Source: Devosia sp. 67-54 (GTDB taxonomy: Bacteria; Pseudomonadota; Alphaproteobacteria; Rhizobiales; Devosiaceae). Taken from it: a stretch of 64,000 bases of DNA. Shown here piece after piece: positions 46,536 through 56,262 of this stretch (positions within the stretch are counted from its first letter, which is position 1; each line of letters starts with the position of its first letter). Location of the stretch: contig NZ_MKVA01000001.1 of the NCBI RefSeq assembly GCF_001899075.1, positions 83,577 through 147,576 of the forward strand, given 5' to 3'. A program made the position numbers and the translations under genes. The notes beneath the pieces are model-generated. The model saw only the letters and a program-made list of their open reading frames with translations, was not told where the DNA came from and did no database searches.

Positions 46536-47951
46536 TTGTCTAGCGCTTCGGACCTGACCGCCTTCCGCGCCGCGCTCGGCGACATCCCCGTGCAGGACCA
46601 TCCCAAGATCGTGCTGCAGAAGAGCCGCGACCATTACTGGTATTCGCCGCGCCTCAAGGCCGAGCTCGAACATGTCACCGCGCAGCTCGTGGTGGCGCCA
46701 CGCACGCAGGACGAGGTGAAGACCGTCCTCGCGGCAGCGTTCCGCACCGGCGTGCCGGTGACACCGCGCGGCGCCGGCACCGGCAATTACGGCCAGGCCA
46801 TGCCGCTGTCGGGCGGGGTGATCCTCGACCTGTCGGGCCTCACCCGCATCGTCCGCATCGACCGCGACCGGGTGCGCGCCGAGGCCGGCATCATCCTCGA
46901 AAAGCTCGACGACGAAACGCGCGCCGCGGTCGGCGGCGAGATGCGCTTCCACCCCTCGACCTATCGCATGGCGACGCTGGGCGGCTTCATCGCCGGCGGT
47001 TCGGGCGGCGTCGGCTCCATCCGCTGGGGCGGGCTCAGGAATTTCGGCAATATCCTCGGGCTCAAGGTCATCACCTGCGAGGCCGAGCCGCGCGTGCTCG
47101 ACCTCGTCGGTCCTGACATCCTCAAGGTGGCGCACGCCTACGGCACCAACGGCATCATCGTCGAAGCCGAGATCCCGCTGGCGGCCGCCTATGACTGGGT
47201 CGACGTCATGGTCGGCTTCGACTCGATCATGGCGGCCTGCGCCTTCGGCGAGCAATGCGCCCGCCAGGACGGGCTGCTGCTCAAGGAAATCTCGCCGGTC
47301 GCGGCACCGGTCCCCTACGACTGGTTCAACCGCCACCGCCCCTACATCAAGCACCGCGACCAGTCGGTGGTGCTGCTGATGGTGGCGCCCGCTTCGGTGC
47401 CGGCGCTGATGGACCTCATCGCCTTCCACAAGGGCGACCTGCTGGTGCGCACCGATACCCTGCCCGAGGACGAAAAAAAGAAGCTGCCGCCGATCTATGA
47501 GCTTGCCTGGAACCACACCACGCTGCGCGGGCTGAAGCTCGACCCCGGCATCACCTATCTGCAGACGCAATACCCCGACCTCGAGCATGTGCGCTGGGCG
47601 GTCGAGCTGTTCGGCGACGAGATGCCGATGCATCTCGAGATGAACCGCTTCGACGGCAACATCGTCTTCGCCGGGCTGCCGATCGTGCGCTACACCACCG
47701 AGGCGCGGCTGGAGGAGATCATCCGGCTGCACGAGGCCAATGGCTGCCTCGTGTTCAACCCGCACCGCTACACCCTCGAGGAAGGCGGCATGAAAAAGAC
47801 CGACCGTAACCAGCTCGAGTTCAAGAAGCAGGCCGACCCCAAGGGCATCCTCAACCCCGGCAAGATGATCGCCTGGGACGATCCGAATTTCGATTTCGAC
47901 TCCGGCCGCGCCTGGCTGTTCGAGGGCCTGAAGACGCTCGGAGCCGCCTGA
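46536..47951 (+). CDS. FAD-binding oxidoreductase (GlcD/vanillyl-alcohol oxidase superfamily)
   Basis: The TTG start at 46536 follows GGAGG and gives 471 aa. The FAD-binding type 4 domain includes VTPRGAGTGNYGQAMPLSGG, DLSGLTRIVRIDRDRVRAEAG, FHPSTYRMATLGGFIAGGSGG and SIRWGGLRNFG. The C-terminal cap ends LEFKKQADPKGILNPGKMI, typical of this superfamily. It oxidises a hydroxylated intermediate with FAD. Its position after the amidohydrolase suggests that it acts downstream in the same catabolic route; the substrate is not identifiable. Confidence 0.87.
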   Translation: MSSASDLTAFRAALGDIPVQDHPKIVLQKSRDHYWYSPRLKAELEHVTAQLVVAPRTQDEVKTVLAAAFRTGVPVTPRGAGTGNYGQAMPLSGGVILDLSGLTRIVRIDRDRVRAEAGIILEKLDDETRAAVGGEMRFHPSTYRMATLGGFIAGGSGGVGSIRWGGLRNFGNILGLKVITCEAEPRVLDLVGPDILKVAHAYGTNGIIVEAEIPLAAAYDWVDVMVGFDSIMAACAFGEQCARQDGLLLKEISPVAAPVPYDWFNRHRPYIKHRDQSVVLLMVAPASVPALMDLIAFHKGDLLVRTDTLPEDEKKKLPPIYELAWNHTTLRGLKLDPGITYLQTQYPDLEHVRWAVELFGDEMPMHLEMNRFDGNIVFAGLPIVRYTTEARLEEIIRLHEANGCLVFNPHRYTLEEGGMKKTDRNQLEFKKQADPKGILNPGKMIAWDDPNFDFDSGRAWLFEGLKTLGAA

Positions 47952-48553
47952 TGCGGGTCATGGTGCTGCACGCCCATCCGGTCGAGGAGAGCTTCAACCA
48001 CGCGCTCTATGACGCCGTTCTCGAAACGCTGCGGGCCAAGGGTCACGAGGTCGATCCGGTCGACCTGTACGCCGAGGGTTTCGACCCCGTGATGAGCCGC
48101 GAAGGGCGCCTCAACTATCATGATGTGCCGGACAATGTGACGCCCGAGCTCAAGCCCTATGTCGACCGGCTGATGGCGGCCGAGGGCCTGGTCATCGTTC
48201 ATCCGGTGTGGAACTACGGCTTTCCGGCGATCCTCAAGGGTTATTTCGACCGTGTGTTCATGCCGGGCGTGTCGTTCGTGCTCGAAGGCGGCGACGGGCC
48301 GGACAAGGGCCGGCTGAAGCCCAACCTCAAGCACATCAGGAAAGTGGCGTTCGTCACCTCCTATGGCGGCGACCGCTTCCGCACCTGGATCATGGGCGAT
48401 CCGCCGCGCCGCATGGCGAAACGCTGGGGCTGGGTCACGTTCGGCGGCTGGCTTCCCCCGACCTACCTCGCGCTCTACGACATGAACAATGTCAGCCCGG
48501 ACGGCCTCAAGGCCTTTATCGACAAGGTGAAGCGGGTGATCGGGCGGTTCTAG
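47951..48553 (+). CDS. NAD(P)H:quinone oxidoreductase-like flavoprotein (MdaB/KefF type)
   Basis: This 200-aa flavodoxin-like fold protein begins MRVMVLHAHPVEESFNHALY, the FMN/FAD-binding loop of the NQO/KefF group, and continues with VIVHPVWNYGFPAILKGYFD and VTSYGGDRFRTWIMGD. It reduces quinones or other acceptors with NAD(P)H. Its start overlaps the stop of the FAD oxidoreductase gene (TGATG-type coupling), so it is the last gene of the importer operon. It is convergent with kynureninase, sharing CTAG. Confidence 0.87.
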   Translation: MRVMVLHAHPVEESFNHALYDAVLETLRAKGHEVDPVDLYAEGFDPVMSREGRLNYHDVPDNVTPELKPYVDRLMAAEGLVIVHPVWNYGFPAILKGYFDRVFMPGVSFVLEGGDGPDKGRLKPNLKHIRKVAFVTSYGGDRFRTWIMGDPPRRMAKRWGWVTFGGWLPPTYLALYDMNNVSPDGLKAFIDKVKRVIGRF

Positions 48554-49758
48554 ACGACCTTCGCCCTGCGCTTGAACTCCGGCCGGTCCCAGGCCCGCGT
48601 GGCGATCACATCGCCCAGCACTTCGGCGGCGCGATAAACGTCCTGGTAGCGCAGGTAGAGCGGCGTCAGGCCGAGGCGGATGATGTCGGGCTGGCGGAAA
48701 TCGCCGATGACGCCGCGGGCGATCAGCGCCTGCATCACCGCATAGGCCTCCGGGTGGCGGAGGCTGATCTGCGAGCCGCGTTGCGCGGCGTCGCGCGGGG
48801 TGAGGATCTCGAGCTCCGGGGCGCGGCGGCCGATCTCGTCGGCGAACAGGTCGAACAGTGCGTCGGCCTTGCGTTTGACGGCGGCCATGTCGACGCCGGC
48901 AAAGGCGTCGAGCGCCGCATCGAGGGCCGCCATCGACAGGATTGGCGGCGTGCCGGCGCGCAGCGCGTCGACGCCCTTGCCCGGCCGGTAGTCCGGGGAA
49001 AACTCGAACGGCGCGGCGTGGCCGAGCCAGCCTTGTAGCGGCTGCCGCAGGCCGTCCTGGTGGCGGGGGGCGACGTAGGCGAAGGCGGGGGCGCCGGGGC
49101 CGCCATTGAGGAATTTGTAGCCGCAGCCGACGGCGAAATCGGCGCCGGCGGCCGCCAGATCGACCGGCACGGCGCCGGCGGAATGGCAGAGATCCCAGAG
49201 GGTTAGGGCGCCGGCGGCGTGGGCGCGGCGGGTCAGGGCCGCCATGTCGTGGCGGGCGCCGGTGCGGTAGTTGACCTCGGTGACGAGGACGACCGCGGTG
49301 CGCTCGTCGACCTGGTTCGGATCGCCCGCCACCACGTCGCAGCTGGTGAAACGGGCGACACCCTCGGCGATATAGAGGTCGGTGGGGAAATTTCCCCGCT
49401 CGGTGAGGATCACGCGCCGTTCCGGCCGCTTCTCAAGAGCGACGGCCAACAGCTTGAAAAGATTGACGGACGTGGAATCGGCGACGATCACGCTGCCGGG
49501 CTCGGCGCCGATCAGCGGCGCCAGCTTGTCCCCGGTCCGCCGCGGCAGGTCGATCCAGTCGTGGACGTTCCAGCTGGTGATGAGGTCGCGGCCCCACTCC
49601 TCGGCGACCATCTGCGCCATCCGCGCCGGCACCGCCCTGGGCAGCGCCCCGAGGGAATTGCCGTCGAGATAAAGGGCGTTTTCCGGCAGGGAAAAGCGCT
49701 CACGGCAGGGCGCCAGCGGGTCGTTGCGATCGAGGAGGGCGGCGTCGGCGAGGGTCAT
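48550..49758 (-). CDS. kynU: Kynureninase
   Basis: This 402-aa fold-type I PLP enzyme shows LYLDGNSLGALPRAVPARM, VADSTSVNLFKLLAVALE, VVLVTEVNYRTGARHDM, LTLWDLCHSAGAVPVDL and the PLP-lysine segment FAVGCGYKFLNGGPGAPAF. These define kynureninase, which cleaves kynurenine or 3-hydroxykynurenine to anthranilate or 3-hydroxyanthranilate and alanine. Neither tryptophan dioxygenase nor kynurenine formamidase is in the window, so it is an isolated gene here. Confidence 0.95.
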   Translation of the reverse strand: MTLADAALLDRNDPLAPCRERFSLPENALYLDGNSLGALPRAVPARMAQMVAEEWGRDLITSWNVHDWIDLPRRTGDKLAPLIGAEPGSVIVADSTSVNLFKLLAVALEKRPERRVILTERGNFPTDLYIAEGVARFTSCDVVAGDPNQVDERTAVVLVTEVNYRTGARHDMAALTRRAHAAGALTLWDLCHSAGAVPVDLAAAGADFAVGCGYKFLNGGPGAPAFAYVAPRHQDGLRQPLQGWLGHAAPFEFSPDYRPGKGVDALRAGTPPILSMAALDAALDAFAGVDMAAVKRKADALFDLFADEIGRRAPELEILTPRDAAQRGSQISLRHPEAYAVMQALIARGVIGDFRQPDIIRLGLTPLYLRYQDVYRAAEVLGDVIATRAWDRPEFKRRAKVV

Positions 49759-49826
49759 GGGACATCAATACGGCCGGCGCGCGAATGTCCATAGACACGA
49801 CCGCGGCGGGCTCCTAAACGGCACGC

Positions 49827-50619
<793 letters not shown>

Positions 50620-50624
<5 letters not shown>

Positions 50625-50654
50625 CAGTCTGTTGAAGCCAGCCTGACAGTCTGT
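50620..50654. repeat. Two 13-bp direct repeats at the cysQ stop
   Basis: CCTGACAGTCTGT occurs at 50620-50632 and again at 50642-50654, a 22-bp period of about two helical turns. Each copy contains the small palindrome ACAGTCTGT. They lie about 140 bp upstream of the padR-like start and could be regulator sites, although the first copy overlaps the cysQ stop codon. Confidence 0.5.
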
Positions 50655-50694
50655 CCGGTTATCGCTGGTAGCGGCGCAAACCTCCGTTAACTGC

Positions 50695-50709
50695 GCATGG
50701 CTTACATGC
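50695..50709. promoter_or_regulatory. Inverted repeat upstream of the PadR regulator gene
   Basis: GCATG and CATGC form a perfect inverted repeat around a 5-bp spacer. It lies about 85 bp before the PadR start, where an autoregulatory operator would be expected. Assignment to PadR is inference. Confidence 0.4.
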
Positions 50710-50793
50710 ATGGGGAGCGGATTGCAGGCACTCGCGTGTGCGTATATAGGGCCGTCATATTCTGGCCCAGCATATGCCCGACGAGTATAGTGC

Positions 50794-51336
50794 ATGAACG
50801 TCCGTACCATCTGTCTCGCCATCCTCTACGACGCCGACGCGACCGGATACGAAATCCGCAAGCTGTCGACGGAGGGCGAGTATTGCTATTTCGTCGACGC
50901 CAGCTACGGCGCCATCTATCCGGCGCTGCAGAAGCTGGAAGCCGACAGGCTGGTGACCTCCAAGGTCGAACAGCAGGACGGCAAGCCGGCCAAGAAGATC
51001 TATTCGATCACCCCGCTGGGGCGGCGCGAGTTCATCAACTCGCTGTTCGAGCAGCTCGGGGAAGACGAATACCGCAGCGAATTCCTGCTGTTCGCGCGGT
51101 TTGCATCCGAACTTCCGCAGTCTCTCGTCCAGGTCCGGCTGAGGGAGCGACTCGCCTCCCTCGACGCCGCCATCGCCGAGCTCGACCGTCTCAAATCCAA
51201 CCATTCGCAACCGGCGGATCGCTGGATTATCGACTACGGCCGCACTTGTATGGCCTTTGCGCGTGACTACATCGACGCCCACATGGGCGAACTGATTGCG
51301 CTGGCGCGGCCCGATGCCGCCCAAGCCGCTGAATAG
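50794..51336 (+). CDS. PadR-family transcriptional regulator
   Basis: This 180-aa protein has the PadR winged-helix domain: ILYDADATGYEIRKLSTEGE, then FVDASYGAIYPALQKLEADR (recognition helix and wing start) and KIYSITPLGRREF. The C-terminal helical part (Vir_C-like) with ERLASLDAAIAELDRLKSNH forms the dimer interface. PadR proteins typically repress an adjacent transporter and release on ligand binding. It ends 14 bp before the RND fusion protein gene, so it probably controls that pump and itself. Confidence 0.9.
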   Translation: MNVRTICLAILYDADATGYEIRKLSTEGEYCYFVDASYGAIYPALQKLEADRLVTSKVEQQDGKPAKKIYSITPLGRREFINSLFEQLGEDEYRSEFLLFARFASELPQSLVQVRLRERLASLDAAIAELDRLKSNHSQPADRWIIDYGRTCMAFARDYIDAHMGELIALARPDAAQAAE

Positions 51337-51350
51337 AGGGCTTTTTCTCA

Positions 51351-52610
51351 ATGCGTGCGATTTACTCTTACGGCGTCGCGCTGGTCATCGTGCTCGTGCT
51401 GGCCGTGTGGATGGCCACCGGCACCCTGGTGGATGGCGGCCACGGCCCCGGCAACGGCGAAAAGCCGGTTGTCTCGCTGATCGAAAAGAACGGCGGGCCG
51501 CTGACCGACGCCGTCGACAAGTCCGGCATCAACAAGGGCGTGTCGTCCGAGGGCATCGATCCGGCGCAGACCATCGCCGAGCGCAACGACGCCGGCGGCA
51601 ACGGCGCCAACGCCAAGCCGCGTTCGGTGCGGATCGCCATCGTGCATGCCCAGCCCATGCCGATCGACGTCGATCTGCGCGGCCGCACCAAGGCCAGCGC
51701 GCAGGTGAGCGTGGTGGCGCAGACCGCCGGCATCGTCACCGAGGTCAATGTGCAGAAGGGCCAGGTGGTGAAGGCCGGCGACACGCTGTGCACGCTCGAC
51801 AAGGGCGCCCGCCAGCTGGCGGTGGACCAGGCCAAGGCGGCGGTGGACCAGGCGCAGACCGCCTACGATTCCAACCAGGCGCTGGTGAAGAAGGGCCTCG
51901 CGGCGCAGAACACCGCGCTCGCGGCGCAGTCGGCGCTGGCCGGCGCCAAGACGGCGCTGGAGCAGGCGCAGCTCGAGCTCGACCGCGCCACCATCAAGAC
52001 CGACGTGGCCGGCACCGTCAGCACGCCGCTCGCCACGGTGGGCTCGATGCTGACGGTGGGCACGCCCTGCGCCACGGTGGTGCAGCTCGACCCGATGCTG
52101 TTCGTCGCCACGGTGCCCGAGGCCAAGATCGGCTATGCGCGGCTCGGCCTCCCCGCCGACGTGACCACGGTGACCGGCGCCAAGGCCAGCGGCAAGGTGA
52201 CCTACATCGCGCCGACGGCGGACGATGCGACGCGCTCGTTCCCGATCGAAATCTCGATCCCCAACCCGGACGACAAGATCCAGGACGGGGTGACCGCCAG
52301 CGCCACGGTGAACGTGGGCACCGCCCCGGCGCAGGTGCTGCCGCAATCGGTGCTGACGCTGGACGACAATGGCGTGCTCGGCATCCGTACGGTCGAGGAC
52401 GGCAATAAAGTGGCGTTCCACGCGGTGACCATCGTCAAGGACACGCGCGAGGGGGTGTGGGTCGTGGGCCTGCCCGAGACCATCAAGGTGATTACGGTCG
52501 GACAGGAATATGTCGAGCCCGGCCAGGTCGTAGACGCCCAGACCGACGACACGCCGATCGGGGCCACCGCGGACAGTGCCGCCAGCGCCAGCTCGGAGCA
52601 GCATTCATGA
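51351..52610 (+). CDS. RND efflux membrane fusion protein
   Basis: This 419-aa protein has an N-terminal membrane anchor (GVALVIVLVLAVWMATGTLV), then a Gly-rich and charged stretch of about 70 residues before the biotinyl-lipoyl-like domain. SVVAQTAGIVTEVNVQKGQV and GDTLCTLDKGARQLAVDQAK start the lipoyl and hairpin regions, LDRATIKTDVAGTVSTPLA closes them, and beta-barrel strands follow. It would bridge the inner-membrane pump to an outer-membrane channel. No outer-membrane factor gene lies nearby. The stop overlaps the pump start (ATGA). Confidence 0.9.
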   Translation: MRAIYSYGVALVIVLVLAVWMATGTLVDGGHGPGNGEKPVVSLIEKNGGPLTDAVDKSGINKGVSSEGIDPAQTIAERNDAGGNGANAKPRSVRIAIVHAQPMPIDVDLRGRTKASAQVSVVAQTAGIVTEVNVQKGQVVKAGDTLCTLDKGARQLAVDQAKAAVDQAQTAYDSNQALVKKGLAAQNTALAAQSALAGAKTALEQAQLELDRATIKTDVAGTVSTPLATVGSMLTVGTPCATVVQLDPMLFVATVPEAKIGYARLGLPADVTTVTGAKASGKVTYIAPTADDATRSFPIEISIPNPDDKIQDGVTASATVNVGTAPAQVLPQSVLTLDDNGVLGIRTVEDGNKVAFHAVTIVKDTREGVWVVGLPETIKVITVGQEYVEPGQVVDAQTDDTPIGATADSAASASSEQHS

Positions 52611-55600
52611 TGAACTTCCTCGAGCGCATCCTGCGCATGCCGCGAGTGGTGATGACCATCATGGTCGCGCTGCTCACGGCCGGATTCTTCAGCTACATGT
52701 CGCTGCCGCGGGAAAGCTTCCCGGCCATCGACATTCCGTATTTCTACATCTCGGTGAGCCAGACCGGCGTGTCGCCGAGCGACGCCGAGCGGCTGCTGGC
52801 CAAGCCCATCGAAGACCGCATCAAAGACGTCGACGGGCTCAGCCACTACACCACGACGGCGTCGCAGGGGCATGCCTCGGTGCTGCTCGAATTCGACGTC
52901 AACGCCAACAAGGACAAGGCGCTGTCGGACGTGCGCGCCAAGCTCGACGGCGTGACCTCCGAACTGCCAAGCGACGCCACCACGCCGACGGTGAACACGG
53001 TGTCGACGGCGAGCTTCCCCTCGATCTCGGTGGCCGTCTATGGCGACGTGCCGGAGCGGGCGCTGGTGCAGAAGGCCAAGGACCTGCAGGAGGCGCTGAA
53101 GAAGCTGCCGGAAGTGCAGTCGGCCGACCTCGCCGGCTCGCGCGACGAGATGCTGGCCGTCACCATCGACATGGACAAGCTCGAGGCCTACAACCTCACG
53201 GCCTCGCAACTGCTCGACGCGCTCGCCAAGAACAATCTGGTGGTGCCGGGCGGCACGCTCGATACCGGCAACGGCTCGTTCAACGTGCAGGTGCCGGGCC
53301 TGATCACCAGCGCCGCCGACGTCTATTCGCTGCCGCTCAAGACCTCGGGCGACACCGTGGTGACGTTCGGCGACGTGGCGCAGATCACGCGCACCTTCAA
53401 GGACGCGACCAGCTACGCGCATGTGAACGGCAAGCCGGCGATCACGCTCAGCGTGGTCAAGAAGCTCGGCACCAACGTCATCGGCGTCGTCGACAAGGTG
53501 AAGGCGACCACCGCCGAGGTGACCAAGGACTGGCCGGCCGGCATCCAGCATTCGTTCCTGCTCGACCAGTCGGAATCGGCCAAGAGCCTGTTCAACTCGC
53601 TGCAGGCCGCGGTGCTGACCGCGGTGGCGCTGGTGCTGATCACCTGCGTGGCGACGCTGGGCGTGCGCCCTGCCCTGATGATCGGCGCCTCGATCCCGAT
53701 CTCGTTCATGATCGCGTTCCTGGTGACCGGCATCCTGGGCATGACGCTCAACATGATGATCATGTTCGGCCTGGTGCTGGCGGTGGGCGTGCTCGTCGAC
53801 GACCCGATCGTGGTGGTGGAGTACGCCGAACGAAAGCTGCAGGAGGGCGTGCCCAAGCGCGAAGCCTTCATCCTTGCGGCCAAGAAGATGTTCGTGCCGG
53901 TGGTGTCGGCCACCTTCACCACGCTCAGCGCCTTCGTGGTGCTGCTGTTCTGGCCTGGCATCATCGGCAAGTTCATGAGCTATCTGCCGATCATCGTGAT
54001 CGTGGTGATGTGCGCCTCGCTGCTGTCGGCGCTGGTGTTCATGCCGATCATCGGCTCGCTGATCGCCAGCTCGCATGTCGACCCCGAGGAAAAGGCCAAG
54101 GCCGACATCGTGATGTATCCGGACAAGTTCGACACCAAGAAGGTGGGCGGGCTGACCGGCGTCTATGTGCGGATGATGAGCCGGCTGCTGCACTACCCGC
54201 TGGTGACGCTGCCGGTCGGCTTCGCCATCATCGTGGCGATCTTCATGTTCGCGCATCCCTCGGGGTTCGTCGCCTTCCCGGTGTCGGAGCCCGAGCAGGG
54301 CACGGTGAACGTGATCGCGCGCGGCAATTATTCGCCGATCGAGGTCCGCGACCTGCTGGCCGAGGTGGAGACCCGCATCCTGACGGTGCAGGGCATCCAG
54401 GATTCGGTGATGTCGTTCGGCGGCGGCAACGGCTTCGGCGGCGGCTCGCCGCCGGACACCATCGGCTCGTTCCAGCTGCAGCTGCAGCCGTGGGCCGAGC
54501 GCGTGCCGGCCGAGCAGATCTTCCAGCAGATCCGCGACAAGGTGAAGGACATCCCCGGCCTGCAGATCGACATCGCGGCGCAGGAGAACGGCCCGCCGGC
54601 GGGCAAGGCCATCAATCTGCGCGTCGAGAGCACCAACTACGCCGACCTCGCGCCGGTGGTGGGCAAGCTGCGCAGCTTCATCGAGAACGACCTCGGCGAC
54701 ACCAAGGACGTCGAGGACGGACGGCCCTCCCCCGGCATCGACTGGGAGATCACCATCGACCGGGTCGCCGCGGCCAAATACGGCATCGGCGTGCGCGAGC
54801 TCAGCCCCTATGTGCAGCTCGTCACCTCGGGCGTGAAGATCGGCTCGTACCGGCCGGAGGATACGTCCGACGAACTCGATATCCGGGTGCGCCTGCCGCA
54901 GGACCAGCGGACGTTCGATGCGCTCGACTCGCTGAAGATCGCGACGGCGCAGGGCCAGGTGCCGGTGAGCAATTTCATCAAGCGCACGCCGGTGCAGAAG
55001 GTGGCGACCATCAGCCGCTATGACGGGCTCTATTCGATGACGGTGGCGGCCAACGTCGACGCCGGTGTCGACTCCAACAAGAAGATCGAGGCGATCAAGG
55101 CGTGGGAGCAGCAGCAGGTGAAGGACGGGGTGATCCCGGCCGGCACGCACATCGTCTATGGCGGCGCCGACGAGCAGCAGGCGGAGACCTTCGCCTTCAT
55201 CTCCAAGGCGTTCGTCATCGCCCTGGCGCTGATCGCGCTGATCCTGCTGCTCGAGTACAACAGCTTCTGGCAGGTGTTCGTGACCATCTCGACGGTGGGC
55301 ATGTCGCTGGCCGGCGTGATGCTGGGGCTGTCGATCACGCACACGCCGTTCTCGATGATCATGACGGGCCTGGGCATCGTCGCCCTCGCCGGCATCGTGG
55401 TGAAGAACGGCATCGTGCTGACCGACACCTACAACCACTACAATCGCGACGACGGCGTGGAGCCGATCAAGGCGATGCTGCTGACCATCAGCCAGCGCGT
55501 GCGGCCGGTGCTGCTGACCGCCACGGTGACGGCGCTGGGTGTGATCCCCATGGCGCTGAACGTCGAGTTCGATTTCATCGGACGCGAGATCACGGTGGGC

Positions 55601-55918
55601 GGGCTCGCCGGCACGTGGTTCGTGGCGCTCAGCGAGGCGCTGGTGTCGGGCCTGTTCGTGTCGACCAGCCTGACGCTGGTGCTGGTGCCGGTGATGATCG
55701 TGGCGCCGAAGGTGGCCAAGCAGCAGGTCGGCGGCTTCTTCGTCGGGCTGTGGCACCTGCCCGGCCGGCTGCTGGGCCTGCTCGTCGGCCTGTTCCGCCG
55801 GCCGGCCAAGGCGACGACGCCCGAGGGCGAGGTGGTGGACGTGCCCGAGGCGCCCGCCGCCGCGGAGCTCCCCAGCCCCGCCAACGACGAGGACGCGCAG
55901 CGCCACGCCGCCGAGTGA
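52607..55918 (+). CDS. RND efflux transporter permease (AcrB/MdtB-like)
   Basis: This 1103-aa protein starts at one of two consecutive ATG codons. It has the classical RND order: first helix, SLPRESFPAIDIPYFYISVS, then porter domains, four to six helices with LAVGVLVDDPIVVVEYAERK (the conserved Asp pair of TM4), a second periplasmic domain and the second helix bundle with GIVALAGIVVKNGIVLTDTY. The length is slightly above the usual 1030-1050, with a Pro/Ala/Glu tail after the last helix. It uses proton motive force to expel substrates. It may belong to the heavy-metal or drug RND branch; the choice is open. Confidence 0.93.
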   Translation: MMNFLERILRMPRVVMTIMVALLTAGFFSYMSLPRESFPAIDIPYFYISVSQTGVSPSDAERLLAKPIEDRIKDVDGLSHYTTTASQGHASVLLEFDVNANKDKALSDVRAKLDGVTSELPSDATTPTVNTVSTASFPSISVAVYGDVPERALVQKAKDLQEALKKLPEVQSADLAGSRDEMLAVTIDMDKLEAYNLTASQLLDALAKNNLVVPGGTLDTGNGSFNVQVPGLITSAADVYSLPLKTSGDTVVTFGDVAQITRTFKDATSYAHVNGKPAITLSVVKKLGTNVIGVVDKVKATTAEVTKDWPAGIQHSFLLDQSESAKSLFNSLQAAVLTAVALVLITCVATLGVRPALMIGASIPISFMIAFLVTGILGMTLNMMIMFGLVLAVGVLVDDPIVVVEYAERKLQEGVPKREAFILAAKKMFVPVVSATFTTLSAFVVLLFWPGIIGKFMSYLPIIVIVVMCASLLSALVFMPIIGSLIASSHVDPEEKAKADIVMYPDKFDTKKVGGLTGVYVRMMSRLLHYPLVTLPVGFAIIVAIFMFAHPSGFVAFPVSEPEQGTVNVIARGNYSPIEVRDLLAEVETRILTVQGIQDSVMSFGGGNGFGGGSPPDTIGSFQLQLQPWAERVPAEQIFQQIRDKVKDIPGLQIDIAAQENGPPAGKAINLRVESTNYADLAPVVGKLRSFIENDLGDTKDVEDGRPSPGIDWEITIDRVAAAKYGIGVRELSPYVQLVTSGVKIGSYRPEDTSDELDIRVRLPQDQRTFDALDSLKIATAQGQVPVSNFIKRTPVQKVATISRYDGLYSMTVAANVDAGVDSNKKIEAIKAWEQQQVKDGVIPAGTHIVYGGADEQQAETFAFISKAFVIALALIALILLLEYNSFWQVFVTISTVGMSLAGVMLGLSITHTPFSMIMTGLGIVALAGIVVKNGIVLTDTYNHYNRDDGVEPIKAMLLTISQRVRPVLLTATVTALGVIPMALNVEFDFIGREITVGGLAGTWFVALSEALVSGLFVSTSLTLVLVPVMIVAPKVAKQQVGGFFVGLWHLPGRLLGLLVGLFRRPAKATTPEGEVVDVPEAPAAAELPSPANDEDAQRHAAE

Positions 55919-55938
55919 ACGGTGGATATGGAATGAGG

Positions 55939-55966
55939 AAGGCCCGGAGCGATCCGGGCCTTTTCG
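55939..55966 (+). terminator. Rho-independent terminator after the RND operon
   Basis: A 9-bp stem AAGGCCCGG / CCGGGCCTT with a 6-nt loop is followed by TTTTCGTTT. It lies 20 bp after the pump stop codon. Confidence 0.85.
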
Positions 55967-55992
55967 TTTGTGGTTGTGACAGTCGGGCGAAG

Positions 55993-56016
55993 TAGCTACA
56001 TTAGCTAACTTAGCTA
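55993..56016. promoter_or_regulatory. Three-copy TAGCTA operator of the toxin-antitoxin operon
   Basis: TAGCTA, itself a palindrome, occurs at 55993, 56002 and 56011, exactly 9 bp apart, immediately before the ribosome binding site of the antitoxin gene. Phd/YefM antitoxins bind short palindromes in their own promoters, so this is the likely autoregulatory operator. Confidence 0.75.
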
Positions 56017-56025
56017 TGGAGTCAG

Positions 56026-56262
56026 ATGATGGCCGAGATTTCCGCAACGGACGCCAAGAACAAGTTTGGGGAAGTGCTGGAGATGGCTCGCAAAGAGCCG
56101 GTGCGCATCCAGAAGAACGGGCGTGACGTGGCCGTGATGGTCTCGGCGGAAGACTACCGGCGCCTGACCGAAGGCGCGTCCGGCGTCAATCCGCTCATCG
56201 TCAAGCTTCATGCCGAGAGCGTGAAACGCTGGGGCAAGGTTTATGAAGCCCTGGCCAAGTAG
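56026..56262 (+). CDS. Phd/YefM-family antitoxin
   Basis: This 78-aa protein starts at ATG 56026 or 56029, behind GGAG. EISATDAKNKFGEVLEMARK and EPVRIQKNGRDVAVMVSAED, then YRRL, are the Phd/YefM DNA-binding fold. The C-terminal part (VNPLIVKLHAESVKRWGKVY) would fold on the toxin and neutralise it. The toxin gene follows without a gap. A three-copy palindromic repeat upstream is its likely operator. Confidence 0.9.
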   Translation: MMAEISATDAKNKFGEVLEMARKEPVRIQKNGRDVAVMVSAEDYRRLTEGASGVNPLIVKLHAESVKRWGKVYEALAK

